A stretch of 43,686 bases of DNA from Perkinsus chesapeaki. Its lineage: Eukaryota > Perkinsozoa > Perkinsida > Perkinsidae. The position numbers and the translations under genes are program-made. Positions 1-9,440 of this stretch are shown piece after piece. The notes beneath the pieces are model-generated. The model saw only the letters and a list, made by a program, of their open reading frames with translations, did not search any database and was not told the origin of the DNA. The stretch lies in the NCBI GenBank assembly GCA_013115145.1, contig JAAPAO010000281.1, positions 1-43,686 of the forward strand, read 5' to 3'. Position 1 is the first letter of the stretch, and each line of letters begins with the position of its first letter.

Positions 1-836
1 AGGCTGGTCATAGAATCCTTCAAGTAGCGTTTGGTAGCGGGTTCAAGTGTAACTCGATGGTTTGGCTTTGCCTCCGTAACTAGTATTATACGAGACATCT
101 CGTAACTAGTTTCTCGAGGCTTTTGACTTTTCTCCTTTTTCTTTTTGCATCCATGTGTGATGGTTAAATCGTTTGTCGCCACACTGTTGTGAGGGACGCA
201 CGCTAAATCACTCACATACTTGACATTTCTCCTCATATTAAGCAAGAGTGGCGTTGGGCATAGTTGTTACGTATTTCTGGGTGCGTCTATTGATAGGCAA
301 GATACTGTACATCGCAGTGTCTAGGGCTAAACGAGTTTAACGAGGTGTCATGAGATAGCGCTTGATAGAACACGACTCGTGTTACACGAGAATTAGTCGC
401 GAGCATGACGCATGTTGACAGTCAACAGTTGACTGCGTACCCTGCTTCCATTGGAAGTGTTTTGCCATACCGAGAAATAGGTATTTATTTGGCTTTAATT
501 CACGACGCTCGGCTTCGGAGCGCTGTAGCCCACTGGATTCAGCGTTTAGACTGGATGTTACAGAGTGCGACATCCGTGAGGATTGTTAGATCCTCCAGCA
601 CAGCCTCGTAACTTTCGTGACAGTGTCAACACTCGTCCATGAATGATTTGTCGTGATATGGCCGAAAGTAGTCACAGTAGTTTCCTCACAGTTGAAACTC
701 AAATACAACAGATGCAGGAGTATGTATACTGCGGCGCAAAGGCCTTAACTAGATTAATGGATAGCTGCGTTAGGGAACGCATCGGTACAACAAAGGAGTA
801 TACACCACAAAGTCTACCCCTTTATGTCATTCCCAT
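1..836. other. No supportable gene
   Basis: The stretch has only short overlapping reading frames on both strands with no recognisable domain, signal peptide or splice-consistent exon chain. An 8-bp-arm palindrome with a one-base centre lies at 419-435. Palindromes of that size are expected by chance about once in a window this long. Confidence 0.5.
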
Positions 837-1265
837 TCAATAGCATGTCCCGTTCAATAAGAGGGTCCTCTCACTGCCGCCAAACGTCAACTTCAATTCT
901 TCGTTGTTTTTCTGGGATGTCAATTCTTTCGTATCATTATCACCCACGGTATAGTGATCACGACAGGCTGACTTCATATGTCGAACGAAATCATTGTATT
1001 CACCCTCGGAGCTGGGATCAACAACGTATGAATTGATCTTAGACTCGTCCATATTGAACGGGGACATGCTTGAAACCGAATTGAAGAAGCATTTAACTCG
1101 ATATTCCACAGTCAGAGAAGTTACATCTCCACCGCATTCCACTTCTAAGCAGGTAAACGGCTCTATCAGAACAGCGTAGTGGCCTTTAGGAGTTGGTGGG
1201 AGTCCTCCAACATATAGCGTCATACTGCAGTAGCAGAGAACGGTGAAGACGGAAGTAGTCACCAT
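837..1265 (-). CDS. Small secreted Cys-patterned protein, paralog A
   Basis: This is an intronless reading frame of 142 residues. The first 18-20 residues are hydrophobic (TSVFTVLCYCSMTLYVGG) and look like a signal peptide. The mature part begins with LPPTPKGHYA and carries five cysteines in a TC-x3-C ... C ... C ... TC pattern, plus the block TVGDND and a GSER motif near the end. It is clearly paralogous to the protein at 9536-9964: both share G-PPTP-G-YA, VVDP-SE, TVGDND, NNE-L, TF-GSER and a terminal N-x-TC. The family resembles lineage-specific secreted proteins of perkinsid parasites, but I cannot name a function. Shared Cys positions suggest a disulfide-stabilised extracellular fold. 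The gene ends about 1.5 kb from the retrotransposon that separates it from its paralog. Confidence 0.8.
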   Translation of the reverse strand: MVTTSVFTVLCYCSMTLYVGGLPPTPKGHYAVLIEPFTCLEVECGGDVTSLTVEYRVKCFFNSVSSMSPFNMDESKINSYVVDPSSEGEYNDFVRHMKSACRDHYTVGDNDTKELTSQKNNEELKLTFGGSERTLLLNGTCY

Positions 1266-2808
1266 GAGCGGAGATAAACTAAGCCTGAGGATACTTTGTT
1301 AAATTGCAATGAAGCCCGACATGAAAGATTTGGACACCTCTTTAGCCTTATCCCGGAGCACGCGTGCACCTGCAATTGTAGGGTAACAAACCAAAGTCCC
1401 AAGGGGTTGGGTAATGGAGAAAATAAAAACCTAGTAATTAGGGAGTGATTTAAGCTGTAGCTTATCCTACATCACTCATAGCTAGGAATATGCGTGCATA
1501 GACAGAATGCAGGAGAGGGAGCACTGTATACAAGGTGACACGATAGGGCTATAGTGGCTCCGCACAATGGCTCCATGGTGCCTTGTCTACACGTGAGTCA
1601 CGTGACGTGACGTAGCGCTCTACATTCTAGACTAATGCGACTTGCTCCACACAATTCACATACAGCGGGACAGACTGGAATAATTGTGCTAAAAGAGTCT
1701 CACTTTGATTAGGACTCAAAGAAAAGATTTTGGCGGAATCATGACGTACGACAGTTGGCCCCATACTGATGTGAGCACGATAAGTTAGTGAAGCCTAGGA
1801 ATTCCAGGACTCACTCTACAATTGAACCCACTTTTCCACGAGACCGGCCGCCGGTTACCGGCGGTCACCATTTAACTGTGACACCTGAGCAATTACAGCT
1901 GAGATATTATATGCGACCCAATCGGAGGTATTCGTATTAGGCACACTCCTCACATGGCGCTATCATAGCGGCGCAATGTTATTCGGTAAGGTAGTAGAAG
2001 TAAATGGCCTGACACCGATATTATCGGTCCGATAACCTACGCTTAGCCGCCGTGCGAATCGCTTAAAGGAAGCAAGTAGTAGATTAACAAACACTGATCT
2101 TTACAACAAAGATGGATAGAACATAGAGTAGCACTAGCTCTTCTCCGAGCGCTCAAGTGGCTACGGTAAAAGGCAAGATTGAATGCTCAAAGTTCTTGAG
2201 ACGAAGTTTCTGGTGTCGCAATTGTGTTTTGGCAGTTGTACCCACTCTACTGGATTGCGTCTGTGTCTTCCGCTGGAAGGAGTAAAATCTCTTGACATCT
2301 GGCTGCATTCTTATCCAGTGACGCTTACAGTGAAGGTATTCCACCATCTCGGGAGTTGCACATAGAATGGGTAGTTCAAGCAATCTTCGGGGTTGGGCTA
2401 TAAACTCTCACCCACGCGATGGTGCTTTCAGCGGCCAACAATGTGATCAATAACCCTATCTTGTAGCCGCGTCTATATTGCAGACATTCACATACGTTTT
2501 ACAGGATCCCCTCACCTGGTGAGGGGATCCTGTCCGCCTCGGGTTTCCGAAACACCACATAGATCGATGATTGCTCAGCGGCCGTTGTTTTACACTCCGT
2601 GTAGAATACTAGTACACAGACTCTGCAGTACGGAGGCAATGTGGACCTACTCTTCGGGCATTTGTCCCACCCACAGCGTCGGCAGGGTACCCCAGATTCA
2701 CTTTGTGTGTCAACCAACAGTTTGTGGCTTACCAAGGTCGCAGGGATCTACTGACACCACCCGTATTTACCTCGCTCCCCTTCACAGGGATAGAAGACTT
2801 CTGCCCCC
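1266..2808. other. Intergenic stretch with palindromes, no gene seen
   Basis: Reading frames here are short, overlap on opposite strands and carry no domain I recognise. The stretch does contain several inverted repeats: 2021-2035 (7-bp arms, one-base centre), a CCGCCGG/CCGGCGG pair near 1849-1865, and the long perfect palindrome annotated at 2501-2533. A cluster of CACGTG and GACGTG motifs lies at about 1590-1614. No promoter can be assigned with confidence. Confidence 0.45.
2501..2533. repeat. 33-bp perfect palindrome with one-base centre
   Basis: Arms 2501-2516 and 2518-2533 are exact reverse complements around T2517 (arm starts ACAGGATCCCCTCACC). A 16-bp exact arm is far beyond chance in 43 kb. 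It lies about 280 bp from the 3' LTR end of the retrotransposon, outside the element. Its role is unknown; it could be a protein-binding site, a cruciform, or the centre of an older foldback insertion. Confidence 0.9.
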
Positions 2809-2811
2809 TAA

Positions 2812-2974
2812 TGGGGAAACTTTAACACGACGCCAGTTGGCGCAAAGTACAACTAAGAACACTAACATGCTTATAACAACAAGTCTCTAGCGACGATCAC
2901 TCCTGGGGAAATCCCAAGCGCTCGAACATTTAGTCCTGCGCCCGCCTGGGAAATCGATACAATTTGAGCAATCA
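2812..2974 (-). repeat. 3' LTR of the retrotransposon
   Basis: This 163-bp repeat has TG...CA termini and is identical to 9278-9440. Read on the minus strand it begins TGATTGCTC and ends TTCCCCA. It is unusually short for an LTR. Confidence 0.9.
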
Positions 2975-2986
2975 CGCCCCCCTCGG
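2975..2986 (-). other. Putative polypurine tract
   Basis: On the minus strand GAGGGGGGC directly precedes the 3' LTR start, the expected position and composition for the plus-strand primer of reverse transcription. It sits between the integrase stop codon (2993-2995) and the LTR. Confidence 0.6.
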
Positions 2987-2992
2987 CGGCAC

Positions 2993-5569
2993 CTAGTGCC
3001 GTCCGACCGAGTCGCCTAGCTCCCATTGTTCACCATCCAACCACAGCCGTTCGTCCGGAGATCCATCCCTCCAACGAACTTGGACATGACCGCTCTTAAA
3101 CTCTCGAATAACATCAGCTTCATACCAATGTAGTCCTCTTTCCCCCCGCACCCTTAACTTGACTTTGATAGGCATCCCAATTCGGTTCGGAGAGCTCTGT
3201 ATATCGCGGGTGCAATCCAACATAGGGTCGTCGCTTTCGTCCAAGTCCAAACAATCTTGCTCCATATCACGAGTCACCGGAAGCAAATTGTAGATATTCT
3301 CTCGGGTCACTCTTTGTTGTTTACCAGGAAATATAATATCCACGGTATGGTCTCCGCGAATAGCGATGACATGGCCAACGCGCCAGTCAAACCCTAACTT
3401 CCGATTGACAGGAGCATAGACCAACGCTGCAGAACCAATCTCAAAGCTGAAAGCAGTCTTACCCTTTGGACACTTATGCCTAACGGACTCCAGGGCTCGC
3501 TCCTTTAATATTATCCAGTGGTAGTCTACAAATTCTCTGCGCATAATCAGAGCATCGCGGCCGGGGCGTATCGGGTCAGCAGATTTAGCATACCCAAAAG
3601 CTGTCGTGCTGGCCCTTGTATACCCCCAACATAATGAATCAGGAGTAACGATACGCCGCTGGCCCTCGGCATCATGGTAGTAGGACAGAGTCGGACGAGT
3701 GTTGAGCAAGAGACAAACTTCGAGAAGAAGCAAGTCAAGGTCATCATCCGTAAGGTCGGCTACTTTCCCGCAATGTCCGCGGAGCATCACTCGCAGTTTA
3801 CGCCCTCCGAGATCGTGCACCTTCTCATATCGTCCTCCTTCAAAAGGCGAACGTACACTCAAAGGCTCAACTTGAGCTCCGAGAGACTCGTCACAAAGGG
3901 CGCTGAATCTCTGAGTAGAAAAGTAAGAAGCTGCATCGACCACTAATTCCTTCAAGCCACCCATCTCCAACTGGACCTTCCTCAAGGTCATCATGACAGT
4001 AGAAAGGTCTTCGCGTGGCGCTCGTTTCCAACATGTATGACCAGTAACCAAACACGTCACACTGATGACCTTCCGCCCTTCGCCCAATGCATAATAGTCG
4101 ACCCCACAACGATAGTAAGGAGGGTAGAATTTCAATCTTTCCACATGCCCCTTACCCAGGCTAGGCGGGGTAACCCACACTCGGCGAGCACGTGCTAGCT
4201 GGCACGTGAGACACGTCTGTATAAGCCTCTTCGCGACTTGTTCGGCGCCCTTCATGTGGAAGTCGCATATCGCAGAGCAGGTGCCAGGAATAGCACTATG
4301 CCTTGTCTCTCGATGGGCTGTTCTCACCACCAGACTTCTCACATCTTTGGCCGACTTCGGGAGTATAGGTAAGAAGCTCACTCGACCAGAGGCGTGTCCG
4401 GTTCGATACGCCAAATAACTCGCAGTGGTACCATCAACCTCCAGTCTAAATAAGGGACCGCAAGGCCGTAAGTTAGACGTGTCATCCGCGTCGACTTCTG
4501 ACGAATACTTCTCATCATACAACTGAGCGCTCCGACAAACAAGCTTATCCATTGCCGCTGGGTCATAACGTCTCAGTTGTACTGGCTTCTTAGTAGCATT
4601 AGCTCGGAGTATATCAAGAACACAGCAAGCACCCCAGACCACCCGCCGGAGCGAAGACAAATCGTAGCATACCTTCGCTCCCCGTTCAACCAAAGGCTGC
4701 AACTCGCAGGACCTGGATGGAGGTGCAATTCGAAACAACGAATCTGTTTCTATCCCAATGAAAGACACCACATCATAAGCTGAAGCGCCATTCTCGATGG
4801 CCGATAGGGCCAGCCGGACTGCGGGTTCCGTGGCTGCTGCAACTTCGACCGTAGTATCTGCTGCTTCGGCTAATGCTCTCACGTTGTCATCCTCTTGGAG
4901 AATGACGTCTTGCTCTCCTGCCGGCTCCCACTCAGACACTAGGGGGTCGTCTTGGAGAGCACTCGTCACACGCGGCCATCCTTGACCTCTCCGATAACTT
5001 GGATCTCTCGCATAAATCTCATTCTCCCCGCCCCCCTTGCTGAGACACTCAGCCAAAGTGAGACGTGTTCCAGGGACTTTGCGGTCAAACACACGAGAAA
5101 GGGAGTCGGCGGTCTCGTTGGAAGAACCCTGGACGTGACGGATGTCGACTTTCGCCAGTCGTCGTATGGCCAGGAGCTCTTCGTGCAAGGCTCCTACAAG
5201 CCGACTCAAAGAGCGTCTTTCGACGCCACGCGAGTTACCTAAAATCTCGGCACTGTCGACGTTACCAGACCAGCTAACACACGCTGCATTATCGCAGTAT
5301 AACTGTATCTCCACAGCCTCACAGGTCGCGTCAATCGCAACATCATTTCTGTACTTCAGAAAATCATAAAGATCTTGAAGCAGACGAAGCAAACACACTA
5401 CCTCTCGCCGGTTGCTATGCCACTTCAATTCACCAGCTTTGAAACGAAAACTCTCGGCGAATAGCGGATATGAGGATGTCGAATCGACTCTGTAGACCAC
5501 GTATCCTCCACCGCTCAAGCTAGCATCACTATATGGCATATAGTATATGCGCTCAGCTTCAGCGTCGAA
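2993..5569 (-). CDS. Retrotransposon pol, part 2: RNase H and integrase
   Basis: The frame is open from 5569; the first ATG is at 5539 (848 residues from there). RNase H comes first: Asp in YSDAS (residue 5), Glu in GELKWHSNRRE, Asp in LYCDNAACV (about 83) and Asp in SNETADSLSR (about 145). The integrase zinc finger follows with HRETRH (409-414) and CLTC (443-446). The catalytic core has Asp in GVDYYA (about 480), Asp in VVDAAS (about 535) and Glu in FEGGRYEK (about 572). The later LLLLEVCLLLNTRP block is typical of BEL/Pao-type integrases. The ORF overlaps the RT ORF by about 55 nt in the -1 frame, and the first RNase H Asp is encoded inside the overlap, so a frameshift must occur within it for a fused product. 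All catalytic residues are intact. Confidence 0.88.
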   Translation of the reverse strand, partial: FDAEAERIYYMPYSDASLSGGGYVVYRVDSTSSYPLFAESFRFKAGELKWHSNRREVVCLLRLLQDLYDFLKYRNDVAIDATCEAVEIQLYCDNAACVSWSGNVDSAEILGNSRGVERRSLSRLVGALHEELLAIRRLAKVDIRHVQGSSNETADSLSRVFDRKVPGTRLTLAECLSKGGGENEIYARDPSYRRGQGWPRVTSALQDDPLVSEWEPAGEQDVILQEDDNVRALAEAADTTVEVAAATEPAVRLALSAIENGASAYDVVSFIGIETDSLFRIAPPSRSCELQPLVERGAKVCYDLSSLRRVVWGACCVLDILRANATKKPVQLRRYDPAAMDKLVCRSAQLYDEKYSSEVDADDTSNLRPCGPLFRLEVDGTTASYLAYRTGHASGRVSFLPILPKSAKDVRSLVVRTAHRETRHSAIPGTCSAICDFHMKGAEQVAKRLIQTCLTCQLARARRVWVTPPSLGKGHVERLKFYPPYYRCGVDYYALGEGRKVISVTCLVTGHTCWKRAPREDLSTVMMTLRKVQLEMGGLKELVVDAASYFSTQRFSALCDESLGAQVEPLSVRSPFEGGRYEKVHDLGGRKLRVMLRGHCGKVADLTDDDLDLLLLEVCLLLNTRPTLSYYHDAEGQRRIVTPDSLCWGYTRASTTAFGYAKSADPIRPGRDALIMRREFVDYHWIILKERALESVRHKCPKGKTAFSFEIGSAALVYAPVNRKLGFDWRVGHVIAIRGDHTVDIIFPGKQQRVTRENIYNLLPVTRDMEQDCLDLDESDDPMLDCTRDIQSSPNRIGMPIKVKLRVRGERGLHWYEADVIREFKSGHVQVRWRDGSPDERLWLDGEQWELGDSVGRH

Positions 5570-7245
5570 TTACCCGCCGAAAGATCTCGGACTAACGATC
5601 GGTGGTCACATACTTCGACCAACAACTCGGCCATCCACTCGATCAAGCAGAGGTATGCACATTGTAATTCATGGTTTAAAGTCTGTATGTGGATTTCGAC
5701 CAACCAATCGATCTTCGCAAACTGACGACCAACCAATGACCGCAGAGAGTCAGCGCATGCTCTTGCTAGGACATGTTGACGCGCGGGATCAAAGGCTAAG
5801 CATCCAGCCGCCTGGAAGACCTGACGCTTTGAGGTAAGAGAACTGCTGCGGGTATGCTCAACGAAGTCCCTCACAACCAGCATACGTTTCTCACGCTTGC
5901 AAACCATTACCATATAGAGGCCCTCGTATCTCACCATCATACCAAGCAGCGAACCTTCCTTTGCCAAATCCGGTGGACTACCGGAGAACTCGGTGGCCAA
6001 GGCTCGGTGGACGTCTTCCTTCACCGCGTCGCAGCTTAACACATGCACTTTCGCGACCTGCGCATCGAAGCCGGCCAACTCCATCACACCCAAGGTTATA
6101 CGAAACCTGTGGAGGACCTGACGTACTTCCCCGCTGAGAGCAACGTCGTCAACAAAAATAATAAGTATGGCAAACCCTCCTGGAATGGGGACAATACGAA
6201 CCTGGCAACCACAGGACCGAGCCAGGTCTATCAACCGACCAAGATTGGCCGATAGGCCGCTAGGACCAACAACTATACCAAAGACTAGACGAGAACTCTG
6301 GAAGGTTCCAATACCCGTATCAAGGGTTAAAACATACGGTTCACCATTGGAATCAACTAGTCTCACCTTGTAGAAGGCGGCTCGGGCATCGCCTATCACA
6401 GTCAACCTCCCCCCGAGCGCTCGCATAGCAACAATTGGCAGCCATAAACTCGGTGGGTTGGAAGACGCTTTAGGAAGCCTCTCAATTATATCTCGCATGT
6501 CTACCACTAACCTTGGTTTACGGGATCCTCCGGGAAGCAAAAAAACTTGCGCTCCAGGTAGTTCATCCTGTTTGTGTAACCTGTCAGTAGTCTTGGGTTC
6601 CCAAAACTTGGAATCCACGTAAGCTTCAACCAGATCACGGTAGACGCTCTTCAACTTGGGAGTCAGACGTTCATGCAAACGCACTGCATAGGACCTACAA
6701 CGTATCTGACTCGGATTTTCCACTTTAGGCACCATAACTTCACAGATAAATCGTTGGTTAGGTAGATCGAGACGATCAGAGACTCGCGCAGCGCGGACAC
6801 GGGCCTGGTACATGCCACATGTGCTCGGGACCGTCACCCACGATTCAGGCACTAACTCGGATAATAAGTCGTGGATGAAGGCCTTCTCGTCCTCACTAAA
6901 CTTTGGACAACAGGTCTGTAGTGGGGCAGTGCGGCCGGCGAGCAAAGTATCGTGGGGTCGTTGAGTCCCATCTACGACCACCGCGACAGACTCAGTCAAG
7001 ATCTGTTGTACCGGAACAGGAGCTCGGTATATGCAACGGCTCCATCCCGGTCCAGCATAAGCTTCCAAAGAACTTACAATGAGAATTCCCCAATCCGCGA
7101 TGAGTGATCTTCCAGCCAGGATCGACAAATGTGGGCTAGTCGAGTTCGTTGGATTAGGGAGAATCCTTAACCGAGTTAAGTTAACTCGGTTGAAACACAT
7201 AACACACGCTTCAAGTCTACATCCAAGAGACTCAAAGAACAGCAT
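5515..7245 (-). CDS. Retrotransposon pol, part 1: reverse transcriptase
   Basis: This ORF of 576 codons encodes a reverse transcriptase. Recognisable blocks are VFLLPGGSRKPRLVVDMRD (about 235-252), GDARAAFYKVRL with the first catalytic Asp (about 286), and FVDDVALSG (about 364-372), the YxDD-type active site with Phe in place of Tyr. The N-terminal ~100 residues are poorly defined, and true translation probably enters from the protease ORF by -1 frameshifting in the 7176-7245 overlap. The ORF ends at 5515 inside the start of the RNase H ORF. No stops interrupt the catalytic region, which fits an active or recently active element. Confidence 0.85.
   Translation of the reverse strand: MLFFESLGCRLEACVMCFNRVNLTRLRILPNPTNSTSPHLSILAGRSLIADWGILIVSSLEAYAGPGWSRCIYRAPVPVQQILTESVAVVVDGTQRPHDTLLAGRTAPLQTCCPKFSEDEKAFIHDLLSELVPESWVTVPSTCGMYQARVRAARVSDRLDLPNQRFICEVMVPKVENPSQIRCRSYAVRLHERLTPKLKSVYRDLVEAYVDSKFWEPKTTDRLHKQDELPGAQVFLLPGGSRKPRLVVDMRDIIERLPKASSNPPSLWLPIVAMRALGGRLTVIGDARAAFYKVRLVDSNGEPYVLTLDTGIGTFQSSRLVFGIVVGPSGLSANLGRLIDLARSCGCQVRIVPIPGGFAILIIFVDDVALSGEVRQVLHRFRITLGVMELAGFDAQVAKVHVLSCDAVKEDVHRALATEFSGSPPDLAKEGSLLGMMVRYEGLYMVMVCKREKRMLVVRDFVEHTRSSSLTSKRQVFQAAGCLAFDPARQHVLARACADSLRSLVGRQFAKIDWLVEIHIQTLNHELQCAYLCLIEWMAELLVEVCDHRSLVRDLSAGNSTLKLSAYTICHIVMLA
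5536..5550. repeat. Palindrome at the RT / RNase H frame junction
   Basis: GCATATA (5536-5542) and TATATGC (5544-5550) are exact reverse complements around a single base. The motif sits within the overlap where the ribosome would have to move into the -1 frame, so it may mark or structure the frameshift site. Confidence 0.6.
7169..7191. repeat. Palindrome at the protease / RT frame junction
   Basis: Exact 11-bp arms (7169-7179 and 7181-7191) flank G7180. The gag-protease stop codon (7176-7178) lies inside the palindrome, and RT is in the -1 frame across it. A hairpin centred on the stop codon could affect frameshifting. No canonical X-XXY-YYZ slippery heptamer is obvious beside it. Confidence 0.7.
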
Positions 7246-9275
7246 ACAACCCAGTCTACCTGGGTATTAACACCATCCGCCAAAGTGACGGCGACAGGCT
7301 TCGACAGTCTCACTGGATCGACTCCAATGATGTCACTCAAACATTCAACAGAAGGTACCAGAAGATAGGATCCGCCGGCGGCTGTGTCAAGAACACAGCG
7401 TCCCGGGAGAACTTTACCACCAGTTGGAGCACCAAAACGAACAGAAACACCAACGATAATTTCAGGAGGGACCATCACTCTCCTGGCCTCCTTAAACTCA
7501 CAGCTTGAAAGAGAACAAACATTATCAGCAAATAACCGATCTATAGAGCCAGAAAGGGCTTGATTTGATACATATGTAGGATAGGATTCTAACTCAGATG
7601 GACATCCGGTTGCGACCGAATCCTGAAGTCGCACTCCATCACGCGTCTCAATTAGAGTTTCGAGTGGACGCCCAGTTTGGGTACGCCCCCCAGTACGAGC
7701 CAAGCGTTCCTGGAACCGCCATGTTCGGAACAGATCCTTAGATAGCCCAGAGATTTTGCTCTTAGCTACTGACTCATCCTTATATCCCAAAATATAATAG
7801 GTCCGACCGGCTTGACTGGTTCGAGGTAGGAAGCCGTCGGGTTGGCTTGACGCGAACAAAGACTTCTTATCCCGGCACCCTCGGCCTGCAACCCCATAAG
7901 CAACAGCGAAGCCCTTAACCCAGTCGGTAGCTCTCACTCGAGGAAGGGATTGGTCTAACACCCTAGCGACGCTAGAGCTATCGTGGCCTTCCACTGGGGT
8001 CTGTACGGACCTGACCGAATCTTGATGTGGGTCAAACTCCTTCTTAACACAGTCTGCTTCTTCCAGTAGACGGCACTCGGTTTTGATGAACTCCGTAAGG
8101 GTAGCCTCAGTACTCCCGTCCAACGAGTGAAACTCAACCGCTACTTCCCAGTCACCTTCCTGAGCTGCACAGCGCTCGCGGCAGCGACGAATGACGCCGA
8201 CCACAACTTCACGGGGTAACTGAGCTAAGACTTTTCTGACGAATTGGACCCTCTGGGCCGTGTCAGTTTGGTGCACGATCCTATAGAGTTCATTGACAGC
8301 GATAATGTCCTTGAGGTAAATCTCCACCCCTGTCACTCCTGGAAATTTCAGCTTCTTCAATCGCTCTTTCAATTCTTCCAATAGGATTGGCCTCTTAGCA
8401 AACTGCTTCTTGCATGCCCCAACAATAACACCCCACCGGTCTCCATGGATCTCGTACAGGGCTAGAGCTCGATCATAGACGGTTGGACATCCTTGTAAAG
8501 TAGGGAGTAGCTTCTGTGTGCAAGTATGACGTAGATCTCGATGAGGAAAAAAAACTTCGCCTGTAACATCGAACTCTCCAGCCCCAATCTCGACGAGAAC
8601 CTCCTCTAAACGGCGGCAATGCTGAGGGAACTTGAACGAGTCCTTCAACTCGACAACGCTCAGTTTCCCAACAACTCCCGCATCACAGTGCCTGCGGGTG
8701 GTACGCTCTCCATTTGACTGTGGACGGGGTGAAGGCAGCACTGATATGAGGTCGTTCACAACTTCTGGTTGACCGTCAGAAAGAGTCTCAGAGGTCCTTG
8801 GGTTTTCGTCAAATTTGAGCGAACGGCGGACGTCCGCAATGGATGCCGCTTCGCGTTCGCCTGCCTTGTGGCTGGTACTTGTCGAGATGTTAGTGACAGC
8901 ACGCATGTTCATGAGCTCTTCAGAACGAAACTCCAGTTCCACGATGTAAGTGATAGCTTCCTCCAATGCCTTCTCGGATTCTCTTTCTCGACGGTGCAAT
9001 TCCTCTAACGCTTCATGATCGTCCTCGGAGTCTCCAATTATGTTGTCCATAGCTTCTCTCACATTCTTTAGCTGGGTCCTCACTCTTCCTCGATAAGACC
9101 TTGCCTTGCGTAACTCTTGTCGAAGCTCGTTCTGGTCGGTGAAGGCTGCTGCTGATTCTCTCCATCCTCGACGCTCGGTGCTGCTATCTTGCGGGTCTTC
9201 CGGCCTGATTTCGATATGTGGGGGCTCTTCTTCGTCCCCTTGAGGGTCACGGTGTATAGACGCAGGTGTCGCCAT
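7176..9275 (-). CDS. Retrotransposon gag plus aspartic protease
   Basis: This ORF of 699 codons begins with ATGGCGACACC two bases after the 5' LTR. Residues about 45-120 are strongly charged with heptad-like Leu/Glu/Arg spacing (QELRKARS, LEELHRRERESEKALEE), consistent with a coiled coil in a capsid-type protein. Near the C-terminus (about 635-650) is CVLDTAAGGSYLLV, the DT-A-G active site of a retropepsin-like aspartic protease. I saw no CCHC zinc knuckle. The ORF ends at 7176 and overlaps the RT ORF by about 70 nt in the -1 frame. Because the LTR-to-ATG distance is almost zero, any primer-binding site must overlap the coding sequence: TGGCGACACC starts within the ATG codon and has the expected TGG start. 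Confidence 0.85.
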   Translation of the reverse strand: MATPASIHRDPQGDEEEPPHIEIRPEDPQDSSTERRGWRESAAAFTDQNELRQELRKARSYRGRVRTQLKNVREAMDNIIGDSEDDHEALEELHRRERESEKALEEAITYIVELEFRSEELMNMRAVTNISTSTSHKAGEREAASIADVRRSLKFDENPRTSETLSDGQPEVVNDLISVLPSPRPQSNGERTTRRHCDAGVVGKLSVVELKDSFKFPQHCRRLEEVLVEIGAGEFDVTGEVFFPHRDLRHTCTQKLLPTLQGCPTVYDRALALYEIHGDRWGVIVGACKKQFAKRPILLEELKERLKKLKFPGVTGVEIYLKDIIAVNELYRIVHQTDTAQRVQFVRKVLAQLPREVVVGVIRRCRERCAAQEGDWEVAVEFHSLDGSTEATLTEFIKTECRLLEEADCVKKEFDPHQDSVRSVQTPVEGHDSSSVARVLDQSLPRVRATDWVKGFAVAYGVAGRGCRDKKSLFASSQPDGFLPRTSQAGRTYYILGYKDESVAKSKISGLSKDLFRTWRFQERLARTGGRTQTGRPLETLIETRDGVRLQDSVATGCPSELESYPTYVSNQALSGSIDRLFADNVCSLSSCEFKEARRVMVPPEIIVGVSVRFGAPTGGKVLPGRCVLDTAAGGSYLLVPSVECLSDIIGVDPVRLSKPVAVTLADGVNTQVDWVVCCSLSLLDVDLKRVLCVSTELT

Positions 9276-9277
9276 AA

Positions 9278-9440
9278 TGGGGAAACTTTAACACGACGCC
9301 AGTTGGCGCAAAGTACAACTAAGAACACTAACATGCTTATAACAACAAGTCTCTAGCGACGATCACTCCTGGGGAAATCCCAAGCGCTCGAACATTTAGT
9401 CCTGCGCCCGCCTGGGAAATCGATACAATTTGAGCAATCA
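9278..9440 (-). repeat. 5' LTR of the retrotransposon
   Basis: Identical to 2812-2974. On the minus strand it is followed by TT and then the gag ATG at 9275-9273, leaving no conventional leader. Confidence 0.9.

Noticed and set aside
1590-1614. Cluster of CACGTG/GACGTG motifs as a promoter
   Set aside because: No gene starts nearby on either strand in a suitable orientation, and the motif is too short to stand alone.
2993-7245. Reading the frame changes as pseudogene damage
   Set aside because: All catalytic motifs are intact, overlaps are short, both shifts are -1 and LTRs are identical, which favours programmed frameshifting; comparison with other copies is still needed.
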